Positions 8,820-15,857 of a DNA stretch of 32,983 bases are shown one piece after another. The position numbers were made by a program, and so were the translations under genes. The stretch's first letter is position 1, and each line of letters begins with the position of its first letter. This DNA comes from Chloroflexota bacterium (GTDB lineage Bacteria; Chloroflexota; Limnocylindria; P2-11E): positions 1 to 32,983 of the forward strand of contig JAGWSB010000020.1 in the NCBI GenBank assembly GCA_028876375.1. The letters run 5' to 3'. Below the pieces are notes generated by a model. It did no database searches. It was not told the origin of the DNA and saw only the letters and a program-made list of their open reading frames with translations.

Positions 8820-8963
8820 CTAGTGGGAGCGCTCGCCCGTCCGTGCCGCTCGCGAGATAACGAGGCCCGCGATGACCAGCACGACAGCGCCGACGATGAG
8901 GGTCTCGAGCGAGCCCGTGCCGAGGTCGGGGTCGATGCCGAGAAGCGTCTCGATCCAGTTCAC
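8820..8963 (-). CDS. 47-residue single-pass membrane protein
   Basis: A GTG start at 8963 is preceded, seven bases away, by GGAGGTGATC, an almost perfect complement to the 16S rRNA 3' end. This is one of the strongest ribosome sites in the window and the main support for the gene. The product begins MNWIETLLGIDPDLG, has one hydrophobic helix at about residues 20-37 (ETLIVGAVVLVIAGLVIS), and ends with a basic tail (RAARTGERSH). It belongs to no family I recognise. It lies between the cupin gene (29 bases upstream) and the AlkZ-like gene on the same strand, and may be cotranscribed with them. Confidence 0.72.
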   Translation of the reverse strand: MNWIETLLGIDPDLGTGSLETLIVGAVVLVIAGLVISRAARTGERSH

Positions 8964-8992
8964 CCGATCACCTCCGAACATGGGAATGATGC

Positions 8993-9262
8993 TCATTTCT
9001 TGCCCTCGATGCAGTGGACGCCGCCAGGCCCGACGAGCGCTAAGTGCGTCGTTCCGGAGGGCAGCTCCATGCGGTCGCCGGGCCCGAGGCTGATGACAGT
9101 ACCGTCCGCGAGCCGGAAGTCGATGCTGCCGCTCACGCAGTAGAGGATCTTCGTGTACGCGTGGCTGTGCGCGGAGTAGGTGTCGCCAGGCGCGTTGGAC
9201 CAGCCGTAAACGTCATGAGCCTCGCCGCGCAGTCGCCGTCCGAGATCGTCGGAGAGGCTCAT
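8993..9262 (-). CDS. Small single-domain cupin
   Basis: An 89-residue protein covering one cupin barrel. Motif 1 reads GDTYSAHSHAYTKILYCVSG with metal-type H32 and H34 present but the usual glutamate replaced by K38. Motif 2 reads GDRMELPSGTTHLALVG with P-x-G-x2-H present. Such small cupins bind small molecules or act as isomerases or dioxygenases; the missing glutamate weakens the case for a standard metal centre. The substrate cannot be assigned. The gene lies 71 bases downstream of tRNA-Gly and 29 bases before the 47-residue membrane peptide. Confidence 0.85.
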   Translation of the reverse strand: MSLSDDLGRRLRGEAHDVYGWSNAPGDTYSAHSHAYTKILYCVSGSIDFRLADGTVISLGPGDRMELPSGTTHLALVGPGGVHCIEGKK

Positions 9263-9333
9263 TTACGCGGCGTAGCTACCTGTCATCTCCTCGATGAGGC
9301 GCGGCTGGTCGGGTAGTGGTACAGGCAGGACTG

Positions 9334-9408
9334 AGCGGGAGACCGGATTCGAACCGGCGACATCCTGGTTGGAGGCCAGGCGCTCTGACCGGACTGAGCT
9401 ACTCCCGC
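9334..9408 (-). tRNA. tRNA-Gly (anticodon TCC) with unusual C33
   Basis: The minus strand gives acceptor GCGGGAG/CTCCCGC, D stem GCTC/GAGC, anticodon stem CCTGG/CCAGG and T arm GCCGG-TTCGAAT-CCGGT. The discriminator is U73, as expected for bacterial tRNA-Gly, and CCA is not encoded. The seven-base anticodon loop is CCTCCAA: the anticodon reads TCC, but position 33 is C rather than the nearly universal U. The rest of the cloverleaf is normal, so it is probably functional. Confidence 0.92.
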
Positions 9409-9468
9409 GGTCAAGCCGTCGCAAATGCGTCCGATCGCGATGGCAGTTCGCACATACGATATCGCACG

Positions 9469-9693
9469 CTAAGGCCGGAGAGCCCGATCCCCTGCCGTCG
9501 CGGCGGGGTCATGGCTCTCGCCCAGCACTAGCCCGCACTGCGGGCAGCGGGTCATGTCGTCGCGCACGCGCTTGTCGCAGCGAGGACACTTCGGGCCAGC
9601 CTTCTCCGGACGCAGCGCGAAGAACGCCATCAGCGCGACGGCGAGAAAGGAGGCCACGGTGAGCGCGATCGTCGCGACGAAAGGGACGTCCAC
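9469..9693 (-). CDS. Small membrane-anchored zinc-ribbon protein
   Basis: A 74-residue protein with one N-terminal transmembrane helix (about residues 5-27, FVATIALTVASFLAVALMAFFAL). A compact zinc ribbon follows: CPRC and CPQC are separated by 12 residues (KCPRCDKRVRDDMTRCPQCG). The ribbon would face the cytoplasm with an N-out helix. Proteins of this design occur widely as uncharacterised membrane accessory factors. The start is uncertain: GTG at 9693 is in frame, but GAGG nearly touches it, and a later GTG is possible. The gene is upstream of tRNA-Gly on the same strand. Confidence 0.7.
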   Translation of the reverse strand: MDVPFVATIALTVASFLAVALMAFFALRPEKAGPKCPRCDKRVRDDMTRCPQCGLVLGESHDPAATAGDRALRP

Positions 9694-9745
9694 CTCTTCG
9701 ATGCTACGGGTCGTCCGCGCGCGGATCCGGAGCCGCCGCTAGCCG

Positions 9746-10225
9746 ATGGCGACGCGCCTGGAGCGCCTCCGCGGCCTCTGGCGTAGCGAGATCCGCGAGG
9801 TCGGGAACGAGACGCGCCTCCTCGCCGCCCTGGCGTTCCTGATCACGTGGGTGATCACGCGCTTCATCACGCACTTCCTCCTCTCGCGCAGCGGCGGCGG
9901 AGGTCTCGAGATCGGCTCGCTCCACGTCCACCACATGGTGTTCGGTCTCGTCATCCTCCTCGTCTCCGGCATCCTCGACGTGCGCGGCTCGCTGCGGCGG
10001 ACGCGGGCCGTCCTCTTCGGGATCGGCGCGGCGCTCGTCCTCGACGAGTTCGCGCTCATCCTCAACCTCGCCGACGTGTACTGGAAGCCGCAGGGCCGCG
10101 AGAGCATCGACGCGGTCGTCATCTTCGGCGCGGTCCTCGCGATCGCCATCGCCGGCGGCGGCTTCTGGCGCGCGGCGTGGCGCGAGCTGGCACGCGGAGG
10201 ACGCGCGGTCGCGCGGCGGACCTAG
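9746..10225 (+). CDS. Four-helix conserved membrane protein with HVHHMVFG motif
   Basis: A 159-residue protein with four hydrophobic segments at about residues 26-47, 62-79, 86-107 and 123-142. The second starts with the histidine cluster LHVHHMVFGLVI, and the third contains ALVLDEFALILNL. Histidines and acidic residues inside helices suggest a metal, proton or heme-related function, but I do not recognise a named family. The ATG at 9746 has no obvious ribosome site. The gene is convergent with cydB, and their stop codons overlap within CCTAGG. Confidence 0.75.
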   Translation: MATRLERLRGLWRSEIREVGNETRLLAALAFLITWVITRFITHFLLSRSGGGGLEIGSLHVHHMVFGLVILLVSGILDVRGSLRRTRAVLFGIGAALVLDEFALILNLADVYWKPQGRESIDAVVIFGAVLAIAIAGGGFWRAAWRELARGGRAVARRT

Positions 10226-11229
10226 GAGTAGGACTCGATCCGCGCGCGGCGGAAGCGGACGTACACGAAGATCGTGTAGGCGAGGACGAGCGGCATACCG
10301 ACGAGCGCGATGACGAGCATCGCCGTCAGCGTCAGGTCGGACGACGCCGCGTTGCGCACGGTGAGGCTCCGCGCCGCGTCCGTCGCCGGGAGCACGTCGG
10401 GGAACAGCGCGAGCGCGCCGAGGGCGAGGAGTCCGGCGATCGCGAGCGACGACGCGAGGAACGCGGCGCCGTCGGCACCGCGGCGCGACGCCGCGAGGAA
10501 CGCCGCCGACGCGCCGACGACCAGCGCGGGCGCGACGTACGCGGCCCCGCCGAGCGGCAGGTCGCGGAGCGCCGGCACGCTCATCGACGCCACGGTGACG
10601 ACGATCCACAGCGCGACGAACGCGGTCGCCGCCGCCGCGCCCGCGGCACGGCTCCGACCGCGCAGCTCTCCGTCGGTCCGGAGGGCGAGCCACGCCGCTC
10701 CCTGCATCGTGAACATGGCGACGGCGAGGAGGCCGGCGAGGAGCGGGAACGGACGGAGCAGGCCGAGGAGGCCGCCGCGGTAGACGCCGCCGGCGTCGAG
10801 CGGGATGCCGGCGAGGACGTTGCCGATGGCGACGCCGAGGAGGAGCGCGACGAGGAACGACGAGACGGAGAACACGACGTCCCACCCGCGCCGCCACGCC
10901 GGCGACGCGCTCGTCTCGCGCACCTCGAGCGAGACCGCGCGGAAGATGAGGGCGAGCAGGACGAGCACGAGCGCGAGGTAGAAGCCGGAGAAGACCGTGG
11001 CGTAGAGGAGCGGGAACGCCGCGAAGAGCGCGCCCCCCGCGGTGAGCAGCCACACCTCGTTGCCGTCCCACACCGGCGCGATGGACCCGAGGATGAGTCC
11101 GCGCTCGCGGGCGCCGCGCGACACGACGAAGTGCAGGATCCCGGCGCCGAGGTCGAAGCCGTCGAGCACGGCGTAGCCCGTGAGCAGGACGGCGATGAGC
11201 GCGAACCACACGACGGGAAGGTCGATCAT
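10222..11229 (-). CDS. cydB: Cytochrome bd-type quinol oxidase subunit II
   Basis: A 335-residue polytopic membrane protein with clear CydB signatures: the N-terminus MIDLPVVWFALIAVLLTGYAVLDGFDLG, SIAPVWDGNEVWLLTAGGALFAAFP, and the C-terminal MPLVLAYTIFVYVRFRRA. It stabilises the heme-bearing CydA subunit in the terminal oxidase that reduces oxygen to water with quinol electrons. The ATG at 11229 overlaps the cydA stop (ATGA), so translation is coupled. A longer reading of this frame to 11514 lies inside cydA and is rejected. No cydX-like peptide follows because the gene ends in a convergent overlap, and no cydCD is present in the window. Confidence 0.95.
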   Translation of the reverse strand: MIDLPVVWFALIAVLLTGYAVLDGFDLGAGILHFVVSRGARERGLILGSIAPVWDGNEVWLLTAGGALFAAFPLLYATVFSGFYLALVLVLLALIFRAVSLEVRETSASPAWRRGWDVVFSVSSFLVALLLGVAIGNVLAGIPLDAGGVYRGGLLGLLRPFPLLAGLLAVAMFTMQGAAWLALRTDGELRGRSRAAGAAAATAFVALWIVVTVASMSVPALRDLPLGGAAYVAPALVVGASAAFLAASRRGADGAAFLASSLAIAGLLALGALALFPDVLPATDAARSLTVRNAASSDLTLTAMLVIALVGMPLVLAYTIFVYVRFRRARIESYS

Positions 11230-12548
11230 GCCGCGACCGCCGGACCGCGCCGGACCTCGCCGACGAACAGCCGGATCCACAGCCACGCGATGACGAGGTA
11301 GGCCGCGGCGAACAGCGCCAGCGAGAGCGCGAGGTCGAACGTCGCGACGTTGTCGGAGACGCCGTCCTGGGTGCGGAACACGCCGTACACGAGCCACGGC
11401 TGCCGCCCCACCTCGGCGGTCATCCATCCGAGCTGGATCGCGATCATCGGCAGCGGCGTCGACCACATGAGGATGCGCAGCCACGTGCGATGCGACTCGA
11501 GCGTGCCGCGCCACACGAGGAGCGCCGCGGCGAGCATCTCGACCAGGAGCAGCGTCCCGATCGCGACCATGTTGTGGTACGCGAGGAACGTCAGCGCGAC
11601 CGGCGGCCAGTCGGCCAGGGGGAACTCCGAGAGGCCGCGCACGGCGGCCGTCACGTTGCCGAAAGCGAGGAAGCTGAGCAGCCGGGTGACGACGATCTCC
11701 GGCGCCTGGACGGCGTCGGCCGGATCCTGCGTCGGCGGCAGCGACCAGATGACGAGGGGAGCTCCGACGGTCGTCGTGTAGACGCCCTGCATCGCCGCGA
11801 ACTTCGCTTCCTGCGTCACAGCGACCTGCCGCGCGCCGCGGTCGCCGGTCACGAAGATGAGCAGCGTCCCGACGAACGCCACGACGAGCGCGACGCGGAT
11901 CGAGGCGAGGGCGACGTCACGGTGGCGGCGCGAGAGCAGATAGAAGGAGGAGACGCCGAGCACGAGGAAGGCGCCCATGACCCACGTCGACACGACCGTG
12001 TGCGAGAAGCGCGTCAGGGTGGAGAGGTTGAGGACCGCGGTCCAGAAGTCCGTCAGCCTGGCGTGGCCGCCCTCGACGACGTACCCGGCGGGGGTCTGCA
12101 TCCACGAGTCGGCGACGATGATCCAGAAGGCGGACAGCGTGGAGCCGAGCGCGACGAGCACCGCTGCGAGCCAGCGGACCGTCGAGGACACGATGCTCCG
12201 GCCGAAGAGGAGCACGCCGAGGAACGTCGACTCGAGGAAGAAGGCGAATACGCCCTCCGCGGCGAGCGGAGCGCCGAAGACGTCGCCGACGAATGCGGAG
12301 TAGCGCGCCCAGTTCGTCCCGAACTGGAACTCCATGACGATGCCCGTGGCCACGCCCATGAGGAAGGTCAGGCCGAAGATGCGCGTCCAGAACAGGGCCG
12401 TCCGATCCCACAGCGGATCGCGCGTCCGCCAGCGGAGCGTCTCGAGGATCGCGACCACCAGCCCGAGGCCGATGGTGATGGCGGGAAAGAGGAAGTGGAA
12501 CATCACGGTCATCGCGAACTGGACGCGCGCGAGGGTCGTGGGGTCCAC
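11226..12548 (-). CDS. cydA: Cytochrome bd-type quinol oxidase subunit I
   Basis: A 440-residue subunit that carries the hemes and the quinol site. Heme ligand positions are present: H18 in MFHFLFP and H183 in RFSHTVVSTW. E98 and E106 (AAEGVFAFFLEST) match the conserved proton-path glutamates, and GWMTAEVGRQPW contains the third heme region. The quinol-loop segment reads QEAKFAAMQG. K249 corresponds to E. coli K252, but the position of E257 is Q254, a change in a residue implicated in quinol binding. The Q loop is short. The GTG start at 12548 gives the expected N-terminus (MDPTTLARVQFAMT), but no Shine-Dalgarno sequence is visible, so translation may be leaderless. Confidence 0.95.
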   Translation of the reverse strand: MDPTTLARVQFAMTVMFHFLFPAITIGLGLVVAILETLRWRTRDPLWDRTALFWTRIFGLTFLMGVATGIVMEFQFGTNWARYSAFVGDVFGAPLAAEGVFAFFLESTFLGVLLFGRSIVSSTVRWLAAVLVALGSTLSAFWIIVADSWMQTPAGYVVEGGHARLTDFWTAVLNLSTLTRFSHTVVSTWVMGAFLVLGVSSFYLLSRRHRDVALASIRVALVVAFVGTLLIFVTGDRGARQVAVTQEAKFAAMQGVYTTTVGAPLVIWSLPPTQDPADAVQAPEIVVTRLLSFLAFGNVTAAVRGLSEFPLADWPPVALTFLAYHNMVAIGTLLLVEMLAAALLVWRGTLESHRTWLRILMWSTPLPMIAIQLGWMTAEVGRQPWLVYGVFRTQDGVSDNVATFDLALSLALFAAAYLVIAWLWIRLFVGEVRRGPAVAA

Positions 12549-12886
12549 GAGCCAGGATCGTCGTGACCCGCGCCCCCGCGCGACAGGGCGGAGCGGACGC
12601 CGCCCGCGCGGCGAACGGCGGCGCTATGAGGACGCGCGTACGCCTTCCATAGCCGCTTCGGCCCTGATGGATCGCTGGTCGGACCACACGGTCGGATCCT
12701 CCTCGACTTCACCTCGGTCGACCGCGACCCGAGCGGCCGACGCGAACATCGCGTTCGCCGACAGCGGACCGGAAGGTCCCAGCGGCGAGGGCCGCGCATA
12801 CACCGACTTCGCGCGGCAGACCAAGGGCACGGCCGTGCGTCCCTAGGCCGGGCCGGAGTGGCACGACCGATGCACCAGGCGGGCGC
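12549..12886. other. 338-base non-coding gap upstream of cydA and the small plus-strand genes
   Basis: This gap lies between the divergent starts of cydA and the 54-residue gene, so it should hold both promoters. I see no convincing -35/-10 pair. A 6-base-pair hairpin with four-base loop is at 12598-12613 (CGCCGC/GCGGCG). Several frames stay open because of the base composition, but none has a good start with a ribosome site or a recognisable product. Confidence 0.5.
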
Positions 12887-13051
12887 ATGCTCACGCCGTT
12901 CGCGGGGGCATTCGCCCATGGCAGCGAGCCTGAGCAGGCGCCCGTCCCGGAGGTCGTGCCCATCGACGAGCTGAGCGTTCCGGCGATCGAGGCCGCGGCC
13001 AAGGAGATCGCCGGGGGACAGGAGGAGGACGAATGGCCGGCGACCGCATGA
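12887..13051 (+). CDS. Small acidic protein, 54 residues
   Basis: The frame starts with ATG at 12887 and encodes MLTPFAGAFAHGSEPEQAP, then an acidic, probably helical region (VPAIEAAAKEIAGGQEEDEW). It has no family I recognise. Support comes from the next gene, whose ATG lies 19 bases before this stop and whose GGAGG site lies within this frame, a coupled arrangement. The ribosome site for this gene itself is weak (AGGCGGG region). It could be a leader or an unstructured partner of the next gene. Confidence 0.45.
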   Translation: MLTPFAGAFAHGSEPEQAPVPEVVPIDELSVPAIEAAAKEIAGGQEEDEWPATA

Positions 13052-13251
13052 TCCGCTTCCTCTGCACCTCCCCGGCGCACCGCCGCAGCACCGAGCTCGG
13101 CCTCACCCGGCACGAGGGGCAGTGGGCGCTCTGTCCGGATCTCCTCAGCCAAGGACACGAGTGGCTCGACACCGGCGGCCTCGAGGTCGCGGACGCCGTC
13201 GTGCGCTGGAAGGAGATCGTCGGTCTGGAGCGCGCTCGCCCCGCGGCGTGA
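13033..13251 (+). CDS. Conserved-looking small protein with Cys/His pattern, 72 residues
   Basis: A 72-residue protein, MAGDRMIRFLCTSPAHRR, then TRHEGQWALCPDLLSQGHEW. Cysteines at about residues 11 and 34 with nearby histidines could bind zinc, but no classical zinc-finger spacing is seen. It starts at ATG 13033, seven bases after a strong GGAGG at 13021-13025; an in-frame Met at residue 6 is an alternative. The protein is recognisable as a folded-type sequence (Trp, Cys and Leu positions) rather than a random frame, but I cannot name its family. It is convergent with the response regulator gene, with a hairpin between them. Confidence 0.65.
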   Translation: MAGDRMIRFLCTSPAHRRSTELGLTRHEGQWALCPDLLSQGHEWLDTGGLEVADAVVRWKEIVGLERARPAA

Positions 13252-13259
13252 CCGCCGCG
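13242..13259. terminator. Hairpin between convergent genes
   Basis: A 7-base-pair stem, CGCGGCG with CGCCGCG, closes a four-base loop (TGAC) over the stop codon of the 72-residue gene. It lies 11 bases from the response regulator stop at 13271. No T-run follows on either strand. It could end transcription in both directions, as intrinsic terminators in high-GC genomes often lack T-runs, but this is inferred. Confidence 0.4.
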
Positions 13260-13270
13260 CTATCAGCGGG

Positions 13271-13645
13271 CTAGTTGGGTCGCGTCCGCGGCCGCAGGCG
13301 CTCGACCAGGGTGAGGAGCTCGCGGATATCGAAGGGCTTGCGCAGCACGGCGTTCGCGCCGTCCAGCTGCTGCAGCGTCGGCAGCGCGCCGGAGACGACG
13401 ACGACGGGGATCTGCCGATATTCCGGCAGCTCGCGCAGGTACCGCAGCAGCGTGTGCCCGCTCACCGCGGGGAGGAGCAGGTCGAGGACGATGACGTCCG
13501 GACGCCAGCCCGCGAGCTCGGCGAGCGCCTTCCGTCCGTCGGACGCGATGCGCACCTCGTGTCCGCTCTCCGCGAGGGCGTCGCGGAAGGCGGCCGCCGT
13601 CGGCGCGTCGTCCTCGATGGTGAGGATCCTCAGTCCCTCGGTCAC
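13271..13645 (-). CDS. Single-domain response regulator
   Basis: A stand-alone receiver domain of 124 residues with no output domain. Key residues are present: acidic E11-D12-D13, phosphoacceptor D55 in VIVLDLLLP, S85 in VVVVSGA and K103 in VLRKPFD. It would relay phosphate by protein contacts rather than bind DNA. The GTG at 13645 is chosen because the receiver fold begins directly after it (TEGLRILTIEDD); an upstream in-frame GTG at 13708 would add a low-complexity tail. The histidine kinase gene lies 73 bases upstream on the same strand, so the two are probably cognate partners. Confidence 0.88.
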   Translation of the reverse strand: MTEGLRILTIEDDAPTAAAFRDALAESGHEVRIASDGRKALAELAGWRPDVIVLDLLLPAVSGHTLLRYLRELPEYRQIPVVVVSGALPTLQQLDGANAVLRKPFDIRELLTLVERLRPRTRPN

Positions 13646-13718
13646 CGCTCGAAGCTTCCGCACGCAGCGTGCCGCGGATGCCGGCGAAGCGCGGCCGCCT
13701 AGGCCCACGCCCGCGGGA

Positions 13719-14753
13719 TCACTGCACGGCGGTCGGAATGTGGTCGGGCACCTCGAGCGGCCGCGCCGCGGGGAAGGCGATGTAGAAGGTGCTCCCCTGG
13801 CCGGCGCCGGGGCTCGTCGCCCAAATACGTCCGCCGTGCTGCAGCACGATCTCGCGGCTGACCGCGAGGCCGATGCCCTCCCCCACGACGTCGCGCCGCT
13901 GTCCCGTCCCGCGGTAGTAGCGCTCGAAGATGAGCGTGAGCTCTTCGGACGGGATCCCCGACCCGTGGTCGGTCACGCCGAGCTGCAGCTCCTCGCCCTC
14001 GCGGCGCACCTCGATCTCGATCGGGCGGTCGTGGGGGGAGAACTTCGCCGCGTTGCGCAGCAGGTTGTCGAGCACCTGGCCGAGCCGGCCCGGATCGCCG
14101 CGGACGAGGAACGGCCCGGGGCCGTCCACGTCGACGGCGACCTCCGTGTCGGTGAGCAGCCGCAGGCGCGACGCGGCCTCGCGCGCCTCGCGTACGAGGT
14201 CGACCTCGCTCTCGACGATCGGCCGCGCGCCGGGCAGTGAGAGCAGGTCGCTGATGAGCCGCTCCAGCTGCTCGACCTGCCGCTGCACGGACTGAAGGTT
14301 GCGCGACATGAGCTGCCCGTACGCCTGGACCGAGGTCAGGGGATTGCGCAGCTCGTGCACCGCGGAGGCCACCGCTTCGTCCCGCTGATGGAGCTCGTCG
14401 CGGAGATGGTCGTTGAGCGCGCGCAGTCCGGCGACCGTGCGCGAGAGCTCGTCGCGCTCCTCGAGGGCCTTCCGGCGCTCGTCGTGCGCGGTGAGCAGGG
14501 CGACGGCGTGGCGGCGAAGCGCGCGCCGCTCGGCCGCGGCGTTCGTGATGCGCACGAGCTCGCGGCCGACGACGGCCAGCGCCAGGAGCACTTGGACGAC
14601 GAACAGCACCTGGACGGCCCCGCGGATCTCTGCGGAGAGCGGCTGTCCGGGCAGCGACAGCACCACGAGCGTGAGGAGGAGGGCCAGGGCGACGAGCAAG
14701 CCGCGGGTGCGCGCGAGCTTCACCTCGGCCGCGCGGAACTGCTCCTCGAGCAC
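13719..14753 (-). CDS. Membrane sensor histidine kinase
   Basis: A 344-residue kinase with two adjacent transmembrane helices (about 19-36 and 45-66) and almost no extracytoplasmic loop. A coiled coil follows (about 75-128), then HisKA and an ATPase domain. H133 is the phosphorylated histidine (HELRNPLTSVQAYGQLM). The N box is QVLDNLLRNAAKFSP, the G1 box DHGSGIP, the F box FERYYRG and the G2 box GEGIGLAVSR. With such a short loop it more likely senses a membrane or cytoplasmic state than an external ligand. The start is least certain: GTG at 14753 is the first reasonable start before the helices, and it lacks a clear ribosome site. The single-domain regulator gene follows it. Confidence 0.87.
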   Translation of the reverse strand: MLEEQFRAAEVKLARTRGLLVALALLLTLVVLSLPGQPLSAEIRGAVQVLFVVQVLLALAVVGRELVRITNAAAERRALRRHAVALLTAHDERRKALEERDELSRTVAGLRALNDHLRDELHQRDEAVASAVHELRNPLTSVQAYGQLMSRNLQSVQRQVEQLERLISDLLSLPGARPIVESEVDLVREAREAASRLRLLTDTEVAVDVDGPGPFLVRGDPGRLGQVLDNLLRNAAKFSPHDRPIEIEVRREGEELQLGVTDHGSGIPSEELTLIFERYYRGTGQRRDVVGEGIGLAVSREIVLQHGGRIWATSPGAGQGSTFYIAFPAARPLEVPDHIPTAVQ

Positions 14754-14788
14754 GCCTGGATTAACGTCTGCCAGGCCCTTTCGATATC

Positions 14789-14821
14789 GTCGCCCGCCTA
14801 ACAGTCGAGCGGGCGGGCGAC
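14789..14821 (-). terminator. Strong hairpin after the ParB-like gene
   Basis: A perfect 10-base-pair stem, GTCGCCCGCC with GGCGGGCGAC, and a 13-base loop begins directly after the ParB-like stop at 14822. It lies 36 bases before the histidine kinase start. It would separate the two same-strand genes as a transcription terminator. No T-run follows. Confidence 0.55.
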
Positions 14822-15826
14822 CTAGTCTTCCGCCGGGGCGACCGCGGCCACCAGCGCGAGGTCGGCGGCGCGGACCTTCGTGGGGTCGAACTTCCTCACC
14901 GAGGCCGTCATCCGCGTCAGCGCCTCGGCGATGGGCATCGGCGGCGCGGTCTGACCGCGCTTCAGGGGGATCCAGCGCACCGGGTTGCAGCGCGCGACGA
15001 CGAGCTGCCGCAGATACGGGCTCTTGAACCCCATCTCCTGAAGACGCTTGACGTGCTCGCTCACGCGATCGTCGACGTCCATCAGCCGCCGCGCCCACTG
15101 CTCGCGCTGTCGCAGCGCCTTGGGGAGGGTGGCGTCGAGGAAGCGGTCGACGCGCCGCAGCATCGAGGTGTACGACGAGCCGGCGAACCTGCCGCGCTCC
15201 TCGTACGCGATGCCGAGGGTCAGGAAGTACGCCTCCTCGAAGCTCGTCGCGTGGTCCTTCTCCAACACCCGCGGCTGCTCCTTCGCCAGCGCCCGCGCCA
15301 TGCGGATCGCCTCGAGGCTCTTGTCGCGGAGGTTGTGCGCCTTCTCCGTGTTGAGCGCGAGGATGCGGTAGGCCATCGCGTCGTCGGCCACGATGAGCGC
15401 GGTCACCGAGCGCAACCCGAGCTGCTTCGCCGCGGCGAGCCGATGGCGCCCGTTCGGCGTCCAGAAGCGCTCCCCGCCCGCGACGGCGATCACCGGGTCG
15501 AGGAACGCGCCGGCGGCGCCGATGGCCGCGACGAGCTTGTCGGCGTGCGTGCGCGAAAGGTCGCGCTGGAACGGCGTCGGCTCGAGCGAGCGCAGTGGCA
15601 GGCTCGCGAGGAGGAGCGGCGACGAAGCGAACGGATCCTTGAAGGCGGCGAGGACGGCGCCGTCGGCGCGGCGCACCCGATCCGCGAGCGCGGCGACCGC
15701 GGGATCGGCCTGTTCGATCGCGCTCTCGCTCGGCACGGGACCGCGCGGCTCGGCGGGGCCGCGGCGTCGCTTCGTCGCGCGGGTGGTCTTCCGCGTGGTC
15801 TGCGCGGCCTTCGTGCGTGCGGGCAT
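14822..15826 (-). CDS. Orphan ParB/Srx-domain protein
   Basis: A 334-residue protein. The first 35 residues are very basic (KRRR, TRKTTRATKR), possibly a DNA- or RNA-binding tail. A ParB N-terminal domain follows at about residues 70-160: LPLRSLEPTPFQRDLSRTH, DPVIAVAGG and the NGRHRLAAAKQLG motif (GRHR at 126-129). In ParB proteins this motif is part of the CTP-binding site. The C-terminal half (LRDKSLEAIRMARALAKEQ and further) is predicted helical and could carry the HTH core. There is no parA, origin or plasmid gene nearby, so chromosome partition is not implied; a transcriptional or phage-like regulator is possible. The ATG at 15826 has no clear ribosome site. It is divergent from lepB with only 31 bases between them. 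Confidence 0.82.
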   Translation of the reverse strand: MPARTKAAQTTRKTTRATKRRRGPAEPRGPVPSESAIEQADPAVAALADRVRRADGAVLAAFKDPFASSPLLLASLPLRSLEPTPFQRDLSRTHADKLVAAIGAAGAFLDPVIAVAGGERFWTPNGRHRLAAAKQLGLRSVTALIVADDAMAYRILALNTEKAHNLRDKSLEAIRMARALAKEQPRVLEKDHATSFEEAYFLTLGIAYEERGRFAGSSYTSMLRRVDRFLDATLPKALRQREQWARRLMDVDDRVSEHVKRLQEMGFKSPYLRQLVVARCNPVRWIPLKRGQTAPPMPIAEALTRMTASVRKFDPTKVRAADLALVAAVAPAED

Positions 15827-15857
15827 CGGGCGGGGGGCAGCATGGCACACTGGACGA

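Noticed and set aside
9294-9662. A frame containing RETGFEPATSW
   Set aside because: That peptide is the usual artefact of reading across a tRNA complement.
12624-12830. A 68-residue minus-strand frame upstream of cydA
   Set aside because: No ribosome site and no folded-protein features; other frames in the gap are equally open.
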